A stretch of DNA of 64,000 bases from Paramecium octaurelia (lineage: Eukaryota > Ciliophora > Oligohymenophorea > Peniculida > Parameciidae), in assembly GCA_905182995.1 (NCBI GenBank), contig CAJJDP010000137.1, positions 272,140 to 336,139 of the forward strand. The letters are read 5' to 3'. Both the position numbers and the translations under genes were made by a program. The notes under the pieces are model-generated. The model ran no database searches, was not told the DNA's origin, and was given only the letters and a program-made list of their open reading frames with translations. This document shows positions 49,247-60,829 of the stretch, piece by piece; position 1 is the stretch's first letter; each line of letters begins with the position of its first letter.

Positions 49247-50404
49247 ATGCAACAACAAATAACATCAATCAGGAAATGGTTAGGATCTAAACAACATAAT
49301 TCCTTTAGATTTATGTCTTACAATATTTTGGCTGATTCTTTGTTATAGGATAATGAAAAGAAATTAAAATAATATGACTGGAAGAGTAGATGGCCCTTAA
49401 TTTTCTCCTAAATAAAGAAGTATAAGCCTGATATTCTATGTCTTTAAGAATTAGATTGCGATGAAAATGATTTGAGTTAATTATTGATTCAGGATCAATA
49501 TGAAAAGCTATTTTTAAAAAGAAGTTAAGAAAATCACAAGGATGGGTGTGCTCTCTTTTATTTAAAATAAAAGTACAAATTAATTAAGTCCTACAACCTT
49601 CACTTAAAACAAGAACATCTATTTTGCAATTCTAAGACCAGAATGGATAAACCAAATGTTTGTCTTATCGCAGTGTTACAAGGCTTAAACGACTAAAATC
49701 CTATAATTGTAGCTAATTCTCATTTGATATTCAATAAAAATAGAGGAGATTTGAAACTGAGTCAAATTCATTTAATTATGATCGCACTTTAATCCTTACA
49801 ATTAATATATTAGAATTCAAGAATTGTTTGGTGTGGTGATTTCAATCTAACGCCTAACAGTGCTTTATACTCCTACATTTCTCAAGGTCAATAACAATTT
49901 AACAAGTTAAATCCTAAAAGAATTAGCGGTTAGCATTCTATCTCTTACCATCCTACTGATTATATGTAGGATAGACTAAATATTTAGAAGAAATGTGGTG
50001 AATTTAATATATAATACGAATAATAAGACCTTGATTATGATTATGATCTATATGTCTAAGCTTTGAGATGTCAAATTGTTAATGATGCATTTTAATTTCA
50101 TTAAGCTGAATTAAATCCATATCCAATTGTAGAAACACCAATTCAATTTCGAAGTGTTTATGCTGATTTACAGAGAGCGAAAAGCAAAGATCTACACGAC
50201 TTCTATGCCAAATGGTCCACTTATGAACCCTTAATAACAACAATGTCTTCATCGTAAGTTGGATGTGTAGATTATATTTGGATCAATAAATTGTAAGTGT
50301 CATAAATATTATAAATGCCTAAAATCGAATATTTAATAGAAAATCCCATAGTTAATTCTGAAGAAGGAAGTGATCATCTCCCATTAATATGCGATTTATA
50401 TTGA
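49247..50404 (+). CDS. Endonuclease/exonuclease/phosphatase-family protein (CCR4/nocturnin-like)
   Basis: Single exon, 385 aa, MQQQITSIRKWLGSKQHNSF. EEP motifs in order: FMSYNILADSLLQ, YDWKSRWPLIFSQIKKYKPD, ILCLQELDCDE (metal-binding Glu), KDGCALFYLKQKYKL, IVANSHLIFNKNRGDLKLSQ, IVWCGDFNLTPNSALYSYIS, VGCVDYIWI and GSDHLPLICDL (catalytic His). This is the layout of CCR4-type deadenylases such as CCR4, nocturnin and Angel; there is no N-terminal leucine-rich repeat, as in nocturnin. It probably shortens mRNA poly(A) tails or cleaves a related phosphodiester. Confidence 0.92.
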
Positions 50405-50503
50405 TTTAATATTCGTATTATTAAGTAAATAACATAAATAAGAATATTAATATTATTAAAGGTAAATAAATCATGAGATATATTCACGTTTATTTAATTA
50501 AAT

Positions 50504-51241
50504 TCAGATGCAACTTTTAGTATTTTTACTTTATTTATTTTATTTTATATTTAACTATTAGTTCTTTTCATTGTTCTATAAATTTAAACGATATTATTAT
50601 TATTCTTCTAAAATCACTCTAGCTACAAAAAGGAATGAATTTTCAATATTAATTGATTGTTTAGCAGATGTTTCAAAAAATTTGATACCATGTTATTATG
50701 CTATTTTGATAAGATTTCTCTATACCTAACAAATAGCCTTCTTCAAAAGTGACAGCTCGATTATCATTTTAATCACATTTATTTCCTATTAGTATTCTTA
50801 CAACACCCAAATTTGCAATTCTAAAAATATCCATATACTCCTACCTATCAATTTAAGTCATCCATAATTAAATGCTATTAAATGAATCCCTATTTGTTAT
50901 GTCGTAAAGAATTAGGATTCCTTGTGCTTTTCTAATCTTATCAATTTTAATACCTGCAGATTCTATGTATAAAAATGTATTTTTCTGGACCTGACATGTC
51001 ATGCTAAAATTAATTATTAAGATACAATTTATAAATGAATGCATTGATTCTCAATAAATATTTCCTTCAAAGTATCATTTTTTAACAAACTAGAGCATTT
51101 AAGTGTTTTTTTGTGAATATCAGTTTCTTCAAAAATATCATAAACGTATCGAACAATCAAACTAGTTTTACCAACTGAAGTGTTTCCGACTACCAGAAAA
51201 GCTAAGTAATGTTCAGTTGATTATTTGTCATAGTTTTTCAT
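50504..51241 (-). CDS. Atypical Rab-like small GTPase with degenerate switch II (left copy)
   Basis: The product is 222 aa with three introns (22, 22 and 25 nt). It starts MKNYDKQSTEHYLAFLVVGN; G1 is GNTSVGKTSLIVRYVYD (normal), G4 GNKCDQNDN and G5 FFETSAKQS (normal). G3, which should be WDTAGQE, reads HDMSGPEKY, so the catalytic Gln is replaced by Pro. The region after it (FIHRICRKAQGILILYDITN) is again Rab-like. The C-terminus KNTKSCI has a single Cys two residues from... the end, a possible prenyl site. It probably binds GTP but hydrolyses it poorly. Same locus as 51878-52615. Confidence 0.86.
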
Positions 51242-51824
51242 ATCTTCAGATTTTTTCAGAAATAAATAATTGAATTTTCTATAAAAAGTTCCATTTGATT
51301 AATATTCTCTTTTGCAATATATTCATAGAATCAGAAAGAAAATTGCCGAATTTCTCTTCTTACATAGGATGAAAATTATAAACATTGGAGAAAAAATCAG
51401 GTACTATTCTATAATATAATCCTATTAGAATATTTGAGTTTAGAAGATAGTAGATAAAGAAATATATAAACTTAAGTGGATAAGCTCGAAAATAATTAAT
51501 ATTCATAATAAGGGTGTTGCTGCTGATCCTAGATCTTCCTATTTCTTTTATTGACAGAACAATTACCCTAGTTTGATTATCATAACCTTTGCCTACTAAA
51601 TAATATCTTTGATTAATGAAAAAATTTAGATAGCTGAAAATGTAGATATGAACCCATCCTAAATTTGCATTGAAGCTTTAGTTCAATCGAAAAACTTGTG
51701 AATAGTCAGAAAGAATAAATGTTATTGTGTTGAAAATAATAAAGGATTCTGTAATAATAATTTTATAATACTCATAATGATTCTCTAAAGGATTATTTAA
51801 AATAAATACAGTTTAATTTGTAGC
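51242..51824. other. Left copy of the 5' region of the plus-strand membrane-type gene
   Basis: Between the Rab start and the N. It contains an ATG at 51369 and the frames described for 52743-53258, but is truncated by the N. Confidence 0.4.
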
Positions 51825-51877
51825 NATTATTAAAGGTAAATAAATCATGAGATATATTCACGTTTATTTAATTAAAT

Positions 51878-52615
51878 TCAGATGCAACTTTTAGTATTTT
51901 TACTTTATTTATTTTATTTTATATTTAACTATTAGTTCTTTTCATTGTTCTATAAATTTAAACGATATTATTATTATTCTTCTAAAATCACTCTAGCTAC
52001 AAAAAGGAATGAATTTTCAATATTAATTGATTGTTTAGCAGATGTTTCAAAAAATTTGATACCATGTTATTATGCTATTTTGATAAGATTTCTCTATACC
52101 TAACAAATAGCCTTCTTCAAAAGTGACAGCTCGATTATCATTTTAATCACATTTATTTCCTATTAGTATTCTTACAACACCCAAATTTGCAATTCTAAAA
52201 ATATCCATATACTCCTACCTATCAATTTAAGTCATCCATAATTAAATGCTATTAAATGAATCCCTATTTGTTATGTCGTAAAGAATTAGGATTCCTTGTG
52301 CTTTTCTAATCTTATCAATTTTAATACCTGCAGATTCTATGTATAAAAATGTATTTTTCTGGACCTGACATGTCATGCTAAAATTAATTATTAAGATACA
52401 ATTTATAAATGAATGCATTGATTCTCAATAAATATTTCCTTCAAAGTATCATTTTTTAACAAACTAGAGCATTTAAGTGTTTTTTTGTGAATATCAGTTT
52501 CTTCAAAAATATCATAAACGTATCGAACAATCAAACTAGTTTTACCAACTGAAGTGTTTCCGACTACCAGAAAAGCTAAGTAATGTTCAGTTGATTATTT
52601 GTCATAGTTTTTCAT
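51878..52615 (-). CDS. Atypical Rab-like small GTPase (right copy)
   Basis: Second representation of the gene at 50504-51241 with the same G3 change and introns. Only one locus is likely to exist. Confidence 0.85.
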
Positions 52616-52742
52616 ATCTTCAGATTTTTTCAGAAATAAATAATTGAATTTTCTATAAAAAGTTCCATTTGATTAATATTCTCTTTTGCAATATATTCAT
52701 AGAATCAGAAAGAAAATTGCCGAATTTCTCTTCTTACATAGG

Positions 52743-53258
52743 ATGAAAATTATAAACATTGGAGAAAAAATCAGGTACTATTCTATAATATAATCCTATT
52801 AGAATATTTGAGTTTAGAAGATAGTAGATAAAGAAATATATAAACTTAAGTGGATAAGCTCGAAAATAATTAATATTCATAATAAGGGTGTTGCTGCTGA
52901 TCCTAGATCTTCCTATTTCTTTTATTGACAGAACAATTACCCTAGTTTGATTATCATAACCTTTGCCTACTAAATAATATCTTTGATTAATGAAAAAATT
53001 TAGATAGCTGAAAATGTAGATATGAACCCATCCTAAATTTGCATTGAAGCTTTAGTTCAATCGAAAAACTTGTGAATAGTCAGAAAGAATAAATGTTATT
53101 GTGTTGAAAATAATAAAGGATTCTGTAATAATAATTTTATAATACTCATAATGATTCTCTAAAGGATTATTTAAAATAAATACAGTTTAATTTGTAGCAA
53201 TTAGCAAAATTTAAAGTTTCCCATCTGTTTATAAATAAAATTAAAATAGTATATATGA
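52743..53258 (+). CDS. Possible Cys-containing membrane protein, exon joins unsolved
   Basis: ATG 52743 with a 28-nt intron candidate directly after ten codons. Coding-like stretches lie in different frames: NNYPSLIIITFAYQIISLIN, ENVDMNPSQICIEALVQSK, then KNKCYCVENNKGFCNNNFII and LIMILQRIIQNKYSLIC, ending at TGA 53256-53258. A small Cys cluster next to a hydrophobic segment suggests a membrane or secreted protein. I could not join the exons reliably, so this may be a pseudogene. Confidence 0.33.
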
Positions 53259-53409
53259 AAACAATGAGACTTATGAAAATCAGTTTCTTAATTAATAAAA
53301 TTGTATTATATTATGAAATTCAAAGGTATTTGCTATCTTAAACTCCTTCAAATAAAGATTAATATTAGTTTGTATTTTAATGTAGTTTAACTAGAAAATT
53401 CTTTACAAA

Positions 53410-54048
53410 ATGGCTAAATATACAAAAAAATTAAGGAAAAATATGAATTTACTGAATCAGTTATATTATTACTCTAAAAATAAGCAAGTTATAAAATAAT
53501 TGCAAAAGAAACATCATAAGAATTAGACACTACAATTCTTAAGAGCCCGTTATAGTAAAAGTCTTTACAAGATTTAAAACATTTTTTTCGTAATAGGTAT
53601 AATCCTTTTGCTATTTTTAGGCTCATTTTCTATAACAACCAAGGCTATAGGCTGTATAATAATTTCTAAGTGGATTTAAAGAACATTTATCCTAAAGATG
53701 TAGTTGTTAAGCAGAATGCAGAACTGCTAAAATTATCTAGAAATCTAATGCTAATATCATCAATCACAAATTTATCAGCTACTTAAATTTGGCTATTGTC
53801 ACCTTATTAAATAAGATCTAGTAAATTATCTATTCCTAATGCTTATATTGCAGGTTTCACGAATTTTATTCTTTAAATTATTTAATAGTTGCACTACATT
53901 AAAGGAACATACTATCTTTTTCTTTGTATTATAAACAATTATTACATAGATAATATATACTTCATAAATTATATATTTCAATAAATAACAACTAATTGAT
54001 TAATCTCAAGCGATAAATTATATATTTTAATTAATTAAATCAAATTGA
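53410..54048 (+). CDS. Unrecognised gene, reading frames not resolved
   Basis: From ATG 53410 the frame reads MAKYTKKLRKNMNLLNQLYY and then a basic, helical stretch (HHKNQTLQFLRARYSKSLYK) and a hydrophobic segment. From about 53610 a different frame is better: YNNQGYRLYNNFQVDLKNIY, KQNAELLKLSRNLMLISSIT and KLSIPNAYIAGFTNF. No GT...AG intron joins them in phase. No family is secure. The end coordinate is the TGA of the first frame and is only an outer limit. Confidence 0.35.
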
Positions 54049-54159
54049 TTTAACTATTCTACTTAAATATATTTTAATGGTATATTTGGAGTAAGGGTCC
54101 ATATTCAGTAGTTAAGATTGAAATGATGTAAATATATTATTTAGTTAATAGCTTGTTTT

Positions 54160-54690
54160 CATGATTAGTGGAGGTGGGTCATATGATAATGGATATGATG
54201 AAATAAAATAAGGAAATTTGTTGGAAATATCAGACTTATTTCAATGGGATTCTTAGTAACATACAGTGGGCAATATAAAAATGGCAAAAAGATTGGGGAT
54301 GGGATATACGTTATGAAAATTAATAAATGTAAAAAGATTTTATGATTTAGAATACTTTATGTCTAATAAGTGGTGTGGGCTCATATGACGAAGATTCTGA
54401 GGAAATTAAGCAGGGTAATTGGATGGAAATATCAGGTGGATATAGATGGGATTCTAAAGTAACTTTTAGCAGACAATATAAAAATGGGAAAAAAGTCGAT
54501 AGGATAGGATATTTGTTTGACAATTAAAAGATGTAAATTATTTTATTTAGCTTAATTTTAAAATACGTTTGTGTATATAGTGGGGTAATTGGGTTGAGGT
54601 ATCAAATGGATATTCCTTATTCTCTTAAGGTTCTAGAAATGGCAAAAAAGTTGGTTAATCAGATATCTGGTATGTCAAATATCATAACGG
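54160..54690 (+). pseudogene. Three decayed copies of a Gly-Gly-Gly-Ser-Tyr-Asp repeat module
   Basis: Module 1 (about 54160-54300) reads SGGGSYDNGYDEIKQGNLLE then, one base out of frame, VTYSGQYKNGKKIGDGIYVM. Module 2 (about 54375-54530) reads GSYDEDSEEIKQGNWMEISG, then WDSKVTFSRQYKNGKKV. Module 3 (about 54580-54690) has only GNWVEVSNGYSLFSQGSRNG, then KKVGQSDIWY. The modules align well with each other but lie in different frames with A+T-rich junk between. I associate this module type with large ciliate repeat proteins from memory only. Interpreted as a fragment of a degenerated gene. Confidence 0.52.
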
Positions 54691-55029
54691 ATGGTAAAAT
54701 GAAAAAATGTAAAATAGAGATGTTCTCAAATTTGATAATTAAAATAAAATGAATCTTAGATTGGAGCAATTTGCAGCACCTTTTTATATAACAAAAATAA
54801 CATTTTTTTCATCTTATTAGTTTTATGAATTACACATAATGATATTGTTAATTATTTTTAAAAATCTAAGCGGAGGATATTAATCCTATTATTTCATGAA
54901 TAATAACCCATTAAATTATCTTTGACCAAAAGATATTTTATTTTGATAAATCATATAAACTTAAATAATAAAATATTATATAGAACATTAGATAAAAACT
55001 GAATTAACAACAAATATTAAATTAATAAA

Positions 55030-56284
55030 ATGAATTAAATTTTATGCAAGTATCATCCTGATAATCAAGCCATCTTTTTGCTTTGGAATTCTGAAACTCT
55101 TAAAATTGCTTGCGAAGAGTGTTATGAAAATTTTTCTAATTCTGATTACGGACAAAAATTTAAAAAACTTACAATTCGAAAAGCACTCAAAGAACCTGAC
55201 TATTTCATAAAATAGTTTGATTTAGATGAAAAAAGCAAAACAATTATGAGTAGCTTAGAAAACATTCCAGAAACCATTTTGACAGAGCTAATAGAAAAAA
55301 TAGAAAAATCAATATAAGAAATGTCAATTATTTTAGAGAAAGTTATTATTGAAATGAAAGACAGAGTATGTCTCTTAATACAAAGCAGAAATTAATTAAG
55401 GTATAACTTAGAAAAAGTAAAATGTTAAGACTAACTTAGAATTCATATTACTCATAATTTATAAAATTAATTGATAATCTTAATAGCTAGTAATTTGTTA
55501 CTCATGAATTTGTAAATGAAGCAGAAAATAAAATTAAGGAGTTGTTTTTATAAATAAATAACAATAAAGCTGTTTTTAATTCAGAAGTTTAGGAATAATT
55601 GAATTTACCAAAACTGGCCAAATAGGCAGGAATATCCTAAATAAATGAATTGCAGAATAGAATGAATCAATTTAGAAGAGAGATACATCCGTTTTTAGTT
55701 CATAATTACAATAAATCCTTAACTTTCTCAAAAGTTCATAAAAATATGCATTGTTTGATTTCTTAAAACGGCAAAACGGTTGAGACAAGCCTAAATTGTT
55801 ATTAAAGTTGTTTATGTGATTAAATGATCCCAAATTATGGTGTCACATAATTTGCTTTTTTGATTGTAGAATTAACAAATGTTATGATTGGAGTTGGGAA
55901 CAAATCTATAGTAGAGAGTAGAAAATATGAATTGTGTAACAATTTAGGAGGAGGGTATGTATTCCTAAATTAATAGTTTTCAAAGAGCTTATAGTATATC
56001 GAATTCTGGCTAATGCTATTCTCATGATTAAATAATAAACAATAAATCGACTGGGTTTGGATTCTCTAAAAATGATATCATAATTGTTGAAATTGATATC
56101 AGTGATAAATATATAAAATGGACTAAATAATCCACAAATCAATCGTTTGTATTCATCTAAATATTTAATTAAGGTCATGGCTATCAACACTACTTTAAAT
56201 TTGTAACCTTGTCTGCAATTCATTGGTAAAGGTAAAGTTGAAATTATAGATTTTTATTCTCATGGAAAATAAGAGAAAAAATGA
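55030..56284 (+). CDS. Cys/His N-terminus, coiled coil and SPRY-like C-terminal domain protein
   Basis: The product is 395 aa with three introns (20, 22 and 25 nt). The N-terminus MNQILCKYHPDNQAIFLLW...KIACEECYENF has a C-x2-H...C-x2-C zinc-type pattern. Charged helices follow (LTELIEKIEKSIQEMSIILE). The C-terminal 150 residues (QFAFLIVELTNVMIGVGNKS, IVESRKYELCNNLGGGFQRA, YSHDQIINNKSTGFGFSKND, IIIVEIDISDKYIKWTKQST, LQPCLQFIGKGKVEIID) match the SPRY-like fold by pattern. Together this resembles a TRIM-type layout. Function unknown, plausibly a ubiquitin-pathway adaptor. Confidence 0.86.
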
Positions 56285-56418
56285 TTCATTAACAATATCA
56301 ATTTTTTTATTTATCATTTTCTCTCTTACTTTCTTCATATTTCCGCAGGTATAGCAAAATTGTGCATAAAAACAAACAACTATTTGAGCAATTCATTTTA
56401 AAATTTAAACTTGATTAA

Positions 56419-56862
56419 ATGAATTTTAATTCAATTTATGCTAAATCTTGGAAAACAAATTTACATGAATTAAGATGTAAAATCCAAACATCATATAACA
56501 CAAAAATCCGAAAGTGTGAAGATAGAATTTTGGAAACATATCAAACTATCTTGTCAATTAATAAAAATATAAGGCAGCGTAGTAAATTATTTGGAATTTC
56601 AATTAGAATTGATTTGTAAATTTTTGATCTGATTGATATATTTTTATTATTAACTACAAAAGATCTTTTCTAATCTTTTAATTATGAAACATGGGAGAGT
56701 ATATCATTCTTGGAATATAGATATAGTATGCTTAACCTATTGCTTTTCAAAAAGTAAATTCATCAATTCCAAAGATTTCATCATATTTATGTATGTTAAT
56801 ATATACAGTTTACTCCTAATTTTCTTATGTTAACAATCAATAAATACAAGCTTTTTTCTTGA
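56419..56862 (+). CDS. Possible hypothetical protein, 147 aa
   Basis: A frame from ATG 56419, MNFNSIYAKSWKTNLHELRC, then KCEDRILETYQTILSINKNI, remains open to TGA 56860-56862 when TAA is Gln. The first 66 codons look coding; the rest is hydrophobic and Phe/Tyr-rich, as chance frames in A+T DNA often are. It starts 135 bp after the previous gene. No family recognised. Confidence 0.33.
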
Positions 56863-57518
56863 AATTATTGAGAACAGTATTTTAATTCAAAAATCTCGTT
56901 CGTCATTTTATTATCTTGATTATGCTCATAATACATATATAAATTTATGAATCATATACAACGACCACAATAATTGAAATCATGGAGCACAGCAAATACA
57001 TTTATATTTCAACCAATGATATAAATAAACATATAGATTATTTACATTCTTAAATACTTTAAATAATTAATAGTAAAATGCTTCAGAAGGATATATTTTA
57101 TTTATAAGTAATATATAGAAAGCCCTTCAAATAATTATTCTTTGTAAATAATAAATGATCCAACATTTTACATTTTATTATTACGCATTTAAGCTGTTGT
57201 CATCTCTTGGAAAGTTCTGCTTACACATTTGTAGTAAAAAAATTATATAAAATTGATCAAGAATGAAGTATATATAGATTGTATTAGGGAAAATTTATAT
57301 AATAGTAAATAGTGGTAAAAGAAAAGTTTGGACGAATATTTAAGTTATCATCACGGCTATAAAATGAAAGTAATTTGGAAGTTTTGATAAAAAAATACAG
57401 GAATTATACTGAAATTTAATTCTATTCTACATATACTATACAAAATAGTTTTACTCTATGAATTCTTAGTTTATATTATCAACTAGAATCCATATTTTTT
57501 TTTTTCGATTTCAAGTGA
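56863..57518. other. A+T-rich region, nothing supported
   Basis: No frame with convincing codon character on either strand. Contains runs such as a T9 tract at about 57495. It may be 3' flank or decayed sequence. Confidence 0.45.
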
Positions 57519-57877
57519 TTAAAAATGAATTAAAAAGATTATAAGAATCATACAATTCAATTCTGCCAATTAAACGGCTTAATAATAACCTCTCCTGCCC
57601 TTAAGATCAATTTGGGGAATGAAACGAGCAAATTTATTTTAATTATATTCATGTATCTAGATATTCGTGAATTAAAATAAGGTTTCCATTTATAATTTAA
57701 TGATAGTACGCAATTTGCATTATAAATTAGAAATCCAATAAATCAAACATTTATGATCAATTTCAGTATTTATATCACAACTTGTCCAACAAATTTATTT
57801 ATTAGAATAATTATGTTCCTCAAAGAGTTAAAGATATGGTAACATCGTAGAATTGATATAGTATAAATTAATTAAAA

Positions 57878-58738
57878 TCAAATTTTTTGATAAAGCAACT
57901 ATCTCATTTACAATTCTTTGGTTTTCCCATCCCAAGTTATTAAGTATTCTGCGTTATGACTTAATTGGCCAAATATCAGTCCTGTTGACTCTTGATTAAA
58001 GTTGATTGATTATTCCACAACAAGCTATAAATTGCATTGTTTTTGTGAGTTCTACTCTTTGTTTTTGATCACTTTTATGATATTAATATGAAAACCATTT
58101 TTATTAATTAGTACATTTTTTTCAGTAATATATTGTTAGGGAAAGAATATTCTACAATCTTAATTGCCTCCTTTTACTTGAACATCGAATGATTTTATAA
58201 ATTGGCCATCCTAATTTAGCTCATAGACATTCATTGAATCAGCTAATCTTGGTTGAAATGTAAAAATATTACTACTAAGAAAACATAATCTATATCCAAA
58301 TTATTAAACCTATATTATTTGAGTTACTTTCCAGACAGATTGTACAAGTGAAATTATTAATATTCTTGAATCTTCAGAGCAAGAAATTAATTTATCTTCT
58401 TTTTGGGATAAACTTAAATCATATATATTATGGGTATGTTATTGAATAGTTTAGATACAAGATCCTAAGATACAACCATTTGATAGGTCATTATTTTTTT
58501 TCCAAAATTTTAATGTCGTATCTCTACTTCCAGTAATAAGTAGATCTTCAAGTTGATTTAGAACAAAACATAAAATTCCATTTAAATGAGCCTCAATTTT
58601 TTATAGAAATTTTGGTCTGGCCAATTGAGTATTTGACCATAATCTTAATGATTTATCTTCACCAGCAGACATTAGAATGTTCTTAGAATTCATTTTCATA
58701 AATTATATAACCCTCACATTATCTACATGACCATTCAT
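57878..58738 (-). pseudogene. 3' half of the WD40 gene (duplicate)
   Basis: Same sequence as 59099-59959, cut at the N. Artefactual second representation. Confidence 0.88.
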
Positions 58739-58739
58739 N

Positions 58740-59098
58740 TTAAAAATGAATTAAAAAGATTATAAGAATCATACAATTCAATTCTGCCAATTAAACGGCT
58801 TAATAATAACCTCTCCTGCCCTTAAGATCAATTTGGGGAATGAAACGAGCAAATTTATTTTAATTATATTCATGTATCTAGATATTCGTGAATTAAAATA
58901 AGGTTTCCATTTATAATTTAATGATAGTACGCAATTTGCATTATAAATTAGAAATCCAATAAATCAAACATTTATGATCAATTTCAGTATTTATATCACA
59001 ACTTGTCCAACAAATTTATTTATTAGAATAATTATGTTCCTCAAAGAGTTAAAGATATGGTAACATCGTAGAATTGATATAGTATAAATTAATTAAAA
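58740..59098. other. Downstream flank of the WD40 gene (right copy)
   Basis: 359 bp between the N and the WD40 stop, the same as 57519-57877. Slightly richer in G+C around ACCTCTCCTGCCCTTAAG. Open frames exist on the minus strand but no gene could be supported. Confidence 0.35.
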
Positions 59099-60829
59099 TC
59101 AAATTTTTTGATAAAGCAACTATCTCATTTACAATTCTTTGGTTTTCCCATCCCAAGTTATTAAGTATTCTGCGTTATGACTTAATTGGCCAAATATCAG
59201 TCCTGTTGACTCTTGATTAAAGTTGATTGATTATTCCACAACAAGCTATAAATTGCATTGTTTTTGTGAGTTCTACTCTTTGTTTTTGATCACTTTTATG
59301 ATATTAATATGAAAACCATTTTTATTAATTAGTACATTTTTTTCAGTAATATATTGTTAGGGAAAGAATATTCTACAATCTTAATTGCCTCCTTTTACTT
59401 GAACATCGAATGATTTTATAAATTGGCCATCCTAATTTAGCTCATAGACATTCATTGAATCAGCTAATCTTGGTTGAAATGTAAAAATATTACTACTAAG
59501 AAAACATAATCTATATCCAAATTATTAAACCTATATTATTTGAGTTACTTTCCAGACAGATTGTACAAGTGAAATTATTAATATTCTTGAATCTTCAGAG
59601 CAAGAAATTAATTTATCTTCTTTTTGGGATAAACTTAAATCATATATATTATGGGTATGTTATTGAATAGTTTAGATACAAGATCCTAAGATACAACCAT
59701 TTGATAGGTCATTATTTTTTTTCCAAAATTTTAATGTCGTATCTCTACTTCCAGTAATAAGTAGATCTTCAAGTTGATTTAGAACAAAACATAAAATTCC
59801 ATTTAAATGAGCCTCAATTTTTTATAGAAATTTTGGTCTGGCCAATTGAGTATTTGACCATAATCTTAATGATTTATCTTCACCAGCAGACATTAGAATG
59901 TTCTTAGAATTCATTTTCATAAATTATATAACCCTCACATTATCTACATGACCATTCATTGTAGAAATAAATCTCAATTAACCTTGATTAATGATATAAG
60001 CTTTCATATGCTTTAAACAAGCTCCAACTAGAAGATCACTTGACTTATTAAAAGCAAATGCACAAAATGGTTTATCTGATTTATAAGGCATCTTCTATTA
60101 TATTTATTAATAGAAATTATTGGTTTAAATATTATTCTTTGATCCACTTTGGTCTTGAAGAAAATTTTGTAATTCCAATTCCTCTCTTGACATAGAAGCA
60201 TTTATTGAAAAATAAGCGTAAGATCCTAGTTTACATAAAGATGAAGATGAGGGTGATGGTTTTTTGTTGAAATTTTAGAGAAATTCGAAGCATTTCTGAT
60301 AATGTTGATTATTTCTGCAGTTCTCAAAACATGATCTGGCTTTTCGAATCCAGTTATCGTGAATATATTCAATTTCCATTGTAATTACTTCTTCAAATGA
60401 GTTTTTGTGGGACACCTGCAATATCAAAGAATCTAATTATTTTAGAATACTTTCATTTTTTTTTTCTGCAGTTTTTTTTTGCAAGTTGACCATCCAATCT
60501 TGAAGTATTTGTATAAGTTCATTAATTTATTACAATAATTAAGATTTTAAATTTTGAGTAATTAGAAGAAACTTTTCTATTTAATATATGCTACATCCTA
60601 CTAAGGTCTCTATATATTGCACCTTCTGTAAATAATTTTTCTCCATTAAATACATGACTTCTGAAAATAATTTCAAATTTTAGGAACCATTGATACTTTC
60701 CTATTTTTTAAATTTCCCAGTGCACTCATTGCATAAGAGCCTTTTTTCCATTTTCACATTCAAATCAAATAAAACATGGCTGATGGGCTATTTACATAAA
60801 CAGAGCAAATCTTCTTGGTATTAATGCAT
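59099..60829 (-). CDS. WD40-repeat protein with N-terminal Cys-rich segment
   Basis: Single exon, 576 aa. I chose ATG 60829 (MHQYQEDLLCLCKQPISHVL) because the next in-frame ATG (60751) would split the Cys-rich segment ...LCLC...H...RLLCNECTGKF. A coiled coil follows (QIEKFLLITQNLKSQLLQQ). From about residue 220 come WD40 blades: FCAFAFNKSSDLLVGACLKH, ILMSAGEDKSLRLWSN, LLITGSRDTTLKFWKK, HNIYDLSLSQKEDKLISCSE, LISCSEDSRILIISL, and later LSHNAEYLITWDGKT. It has fewer perfect WD doublets than a canonical propeller. Likely a scaffold. The 3' half is duplicated at 57878-58738. Confidence 0.87.

Larger units (their letters stand above)
50452..53198. repeat. Direct duplication around N at 51825 (assembly join)
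   Basis: 50452-51824 (1373 bp) recurs at 51826-53198 with offset 1374. Each copy contains the complete atypical Rab gene and the beginning of a plus-strand membrane-type gene. Confidence 0.93.
57519..59959. repeat. Direct duplication around N at 58739 (assembly join)
   Basis: 57519-58738 (1220 bp) recurs at 58740-59959 with offset 1221. Each copy contains the 3' half of the WD40 gene and 359 bp downstream of it; only the right copy continues into the 5' half of that gene. Confidence 0.93.

Noticed and set aside
57127..57689. Long minus-strand open frame downstream of the WD40 gene
   Set aside because: The reading could not be kept in one consistent frame from a start to a stop, and with TGA as the only stop such frames arise by chance.
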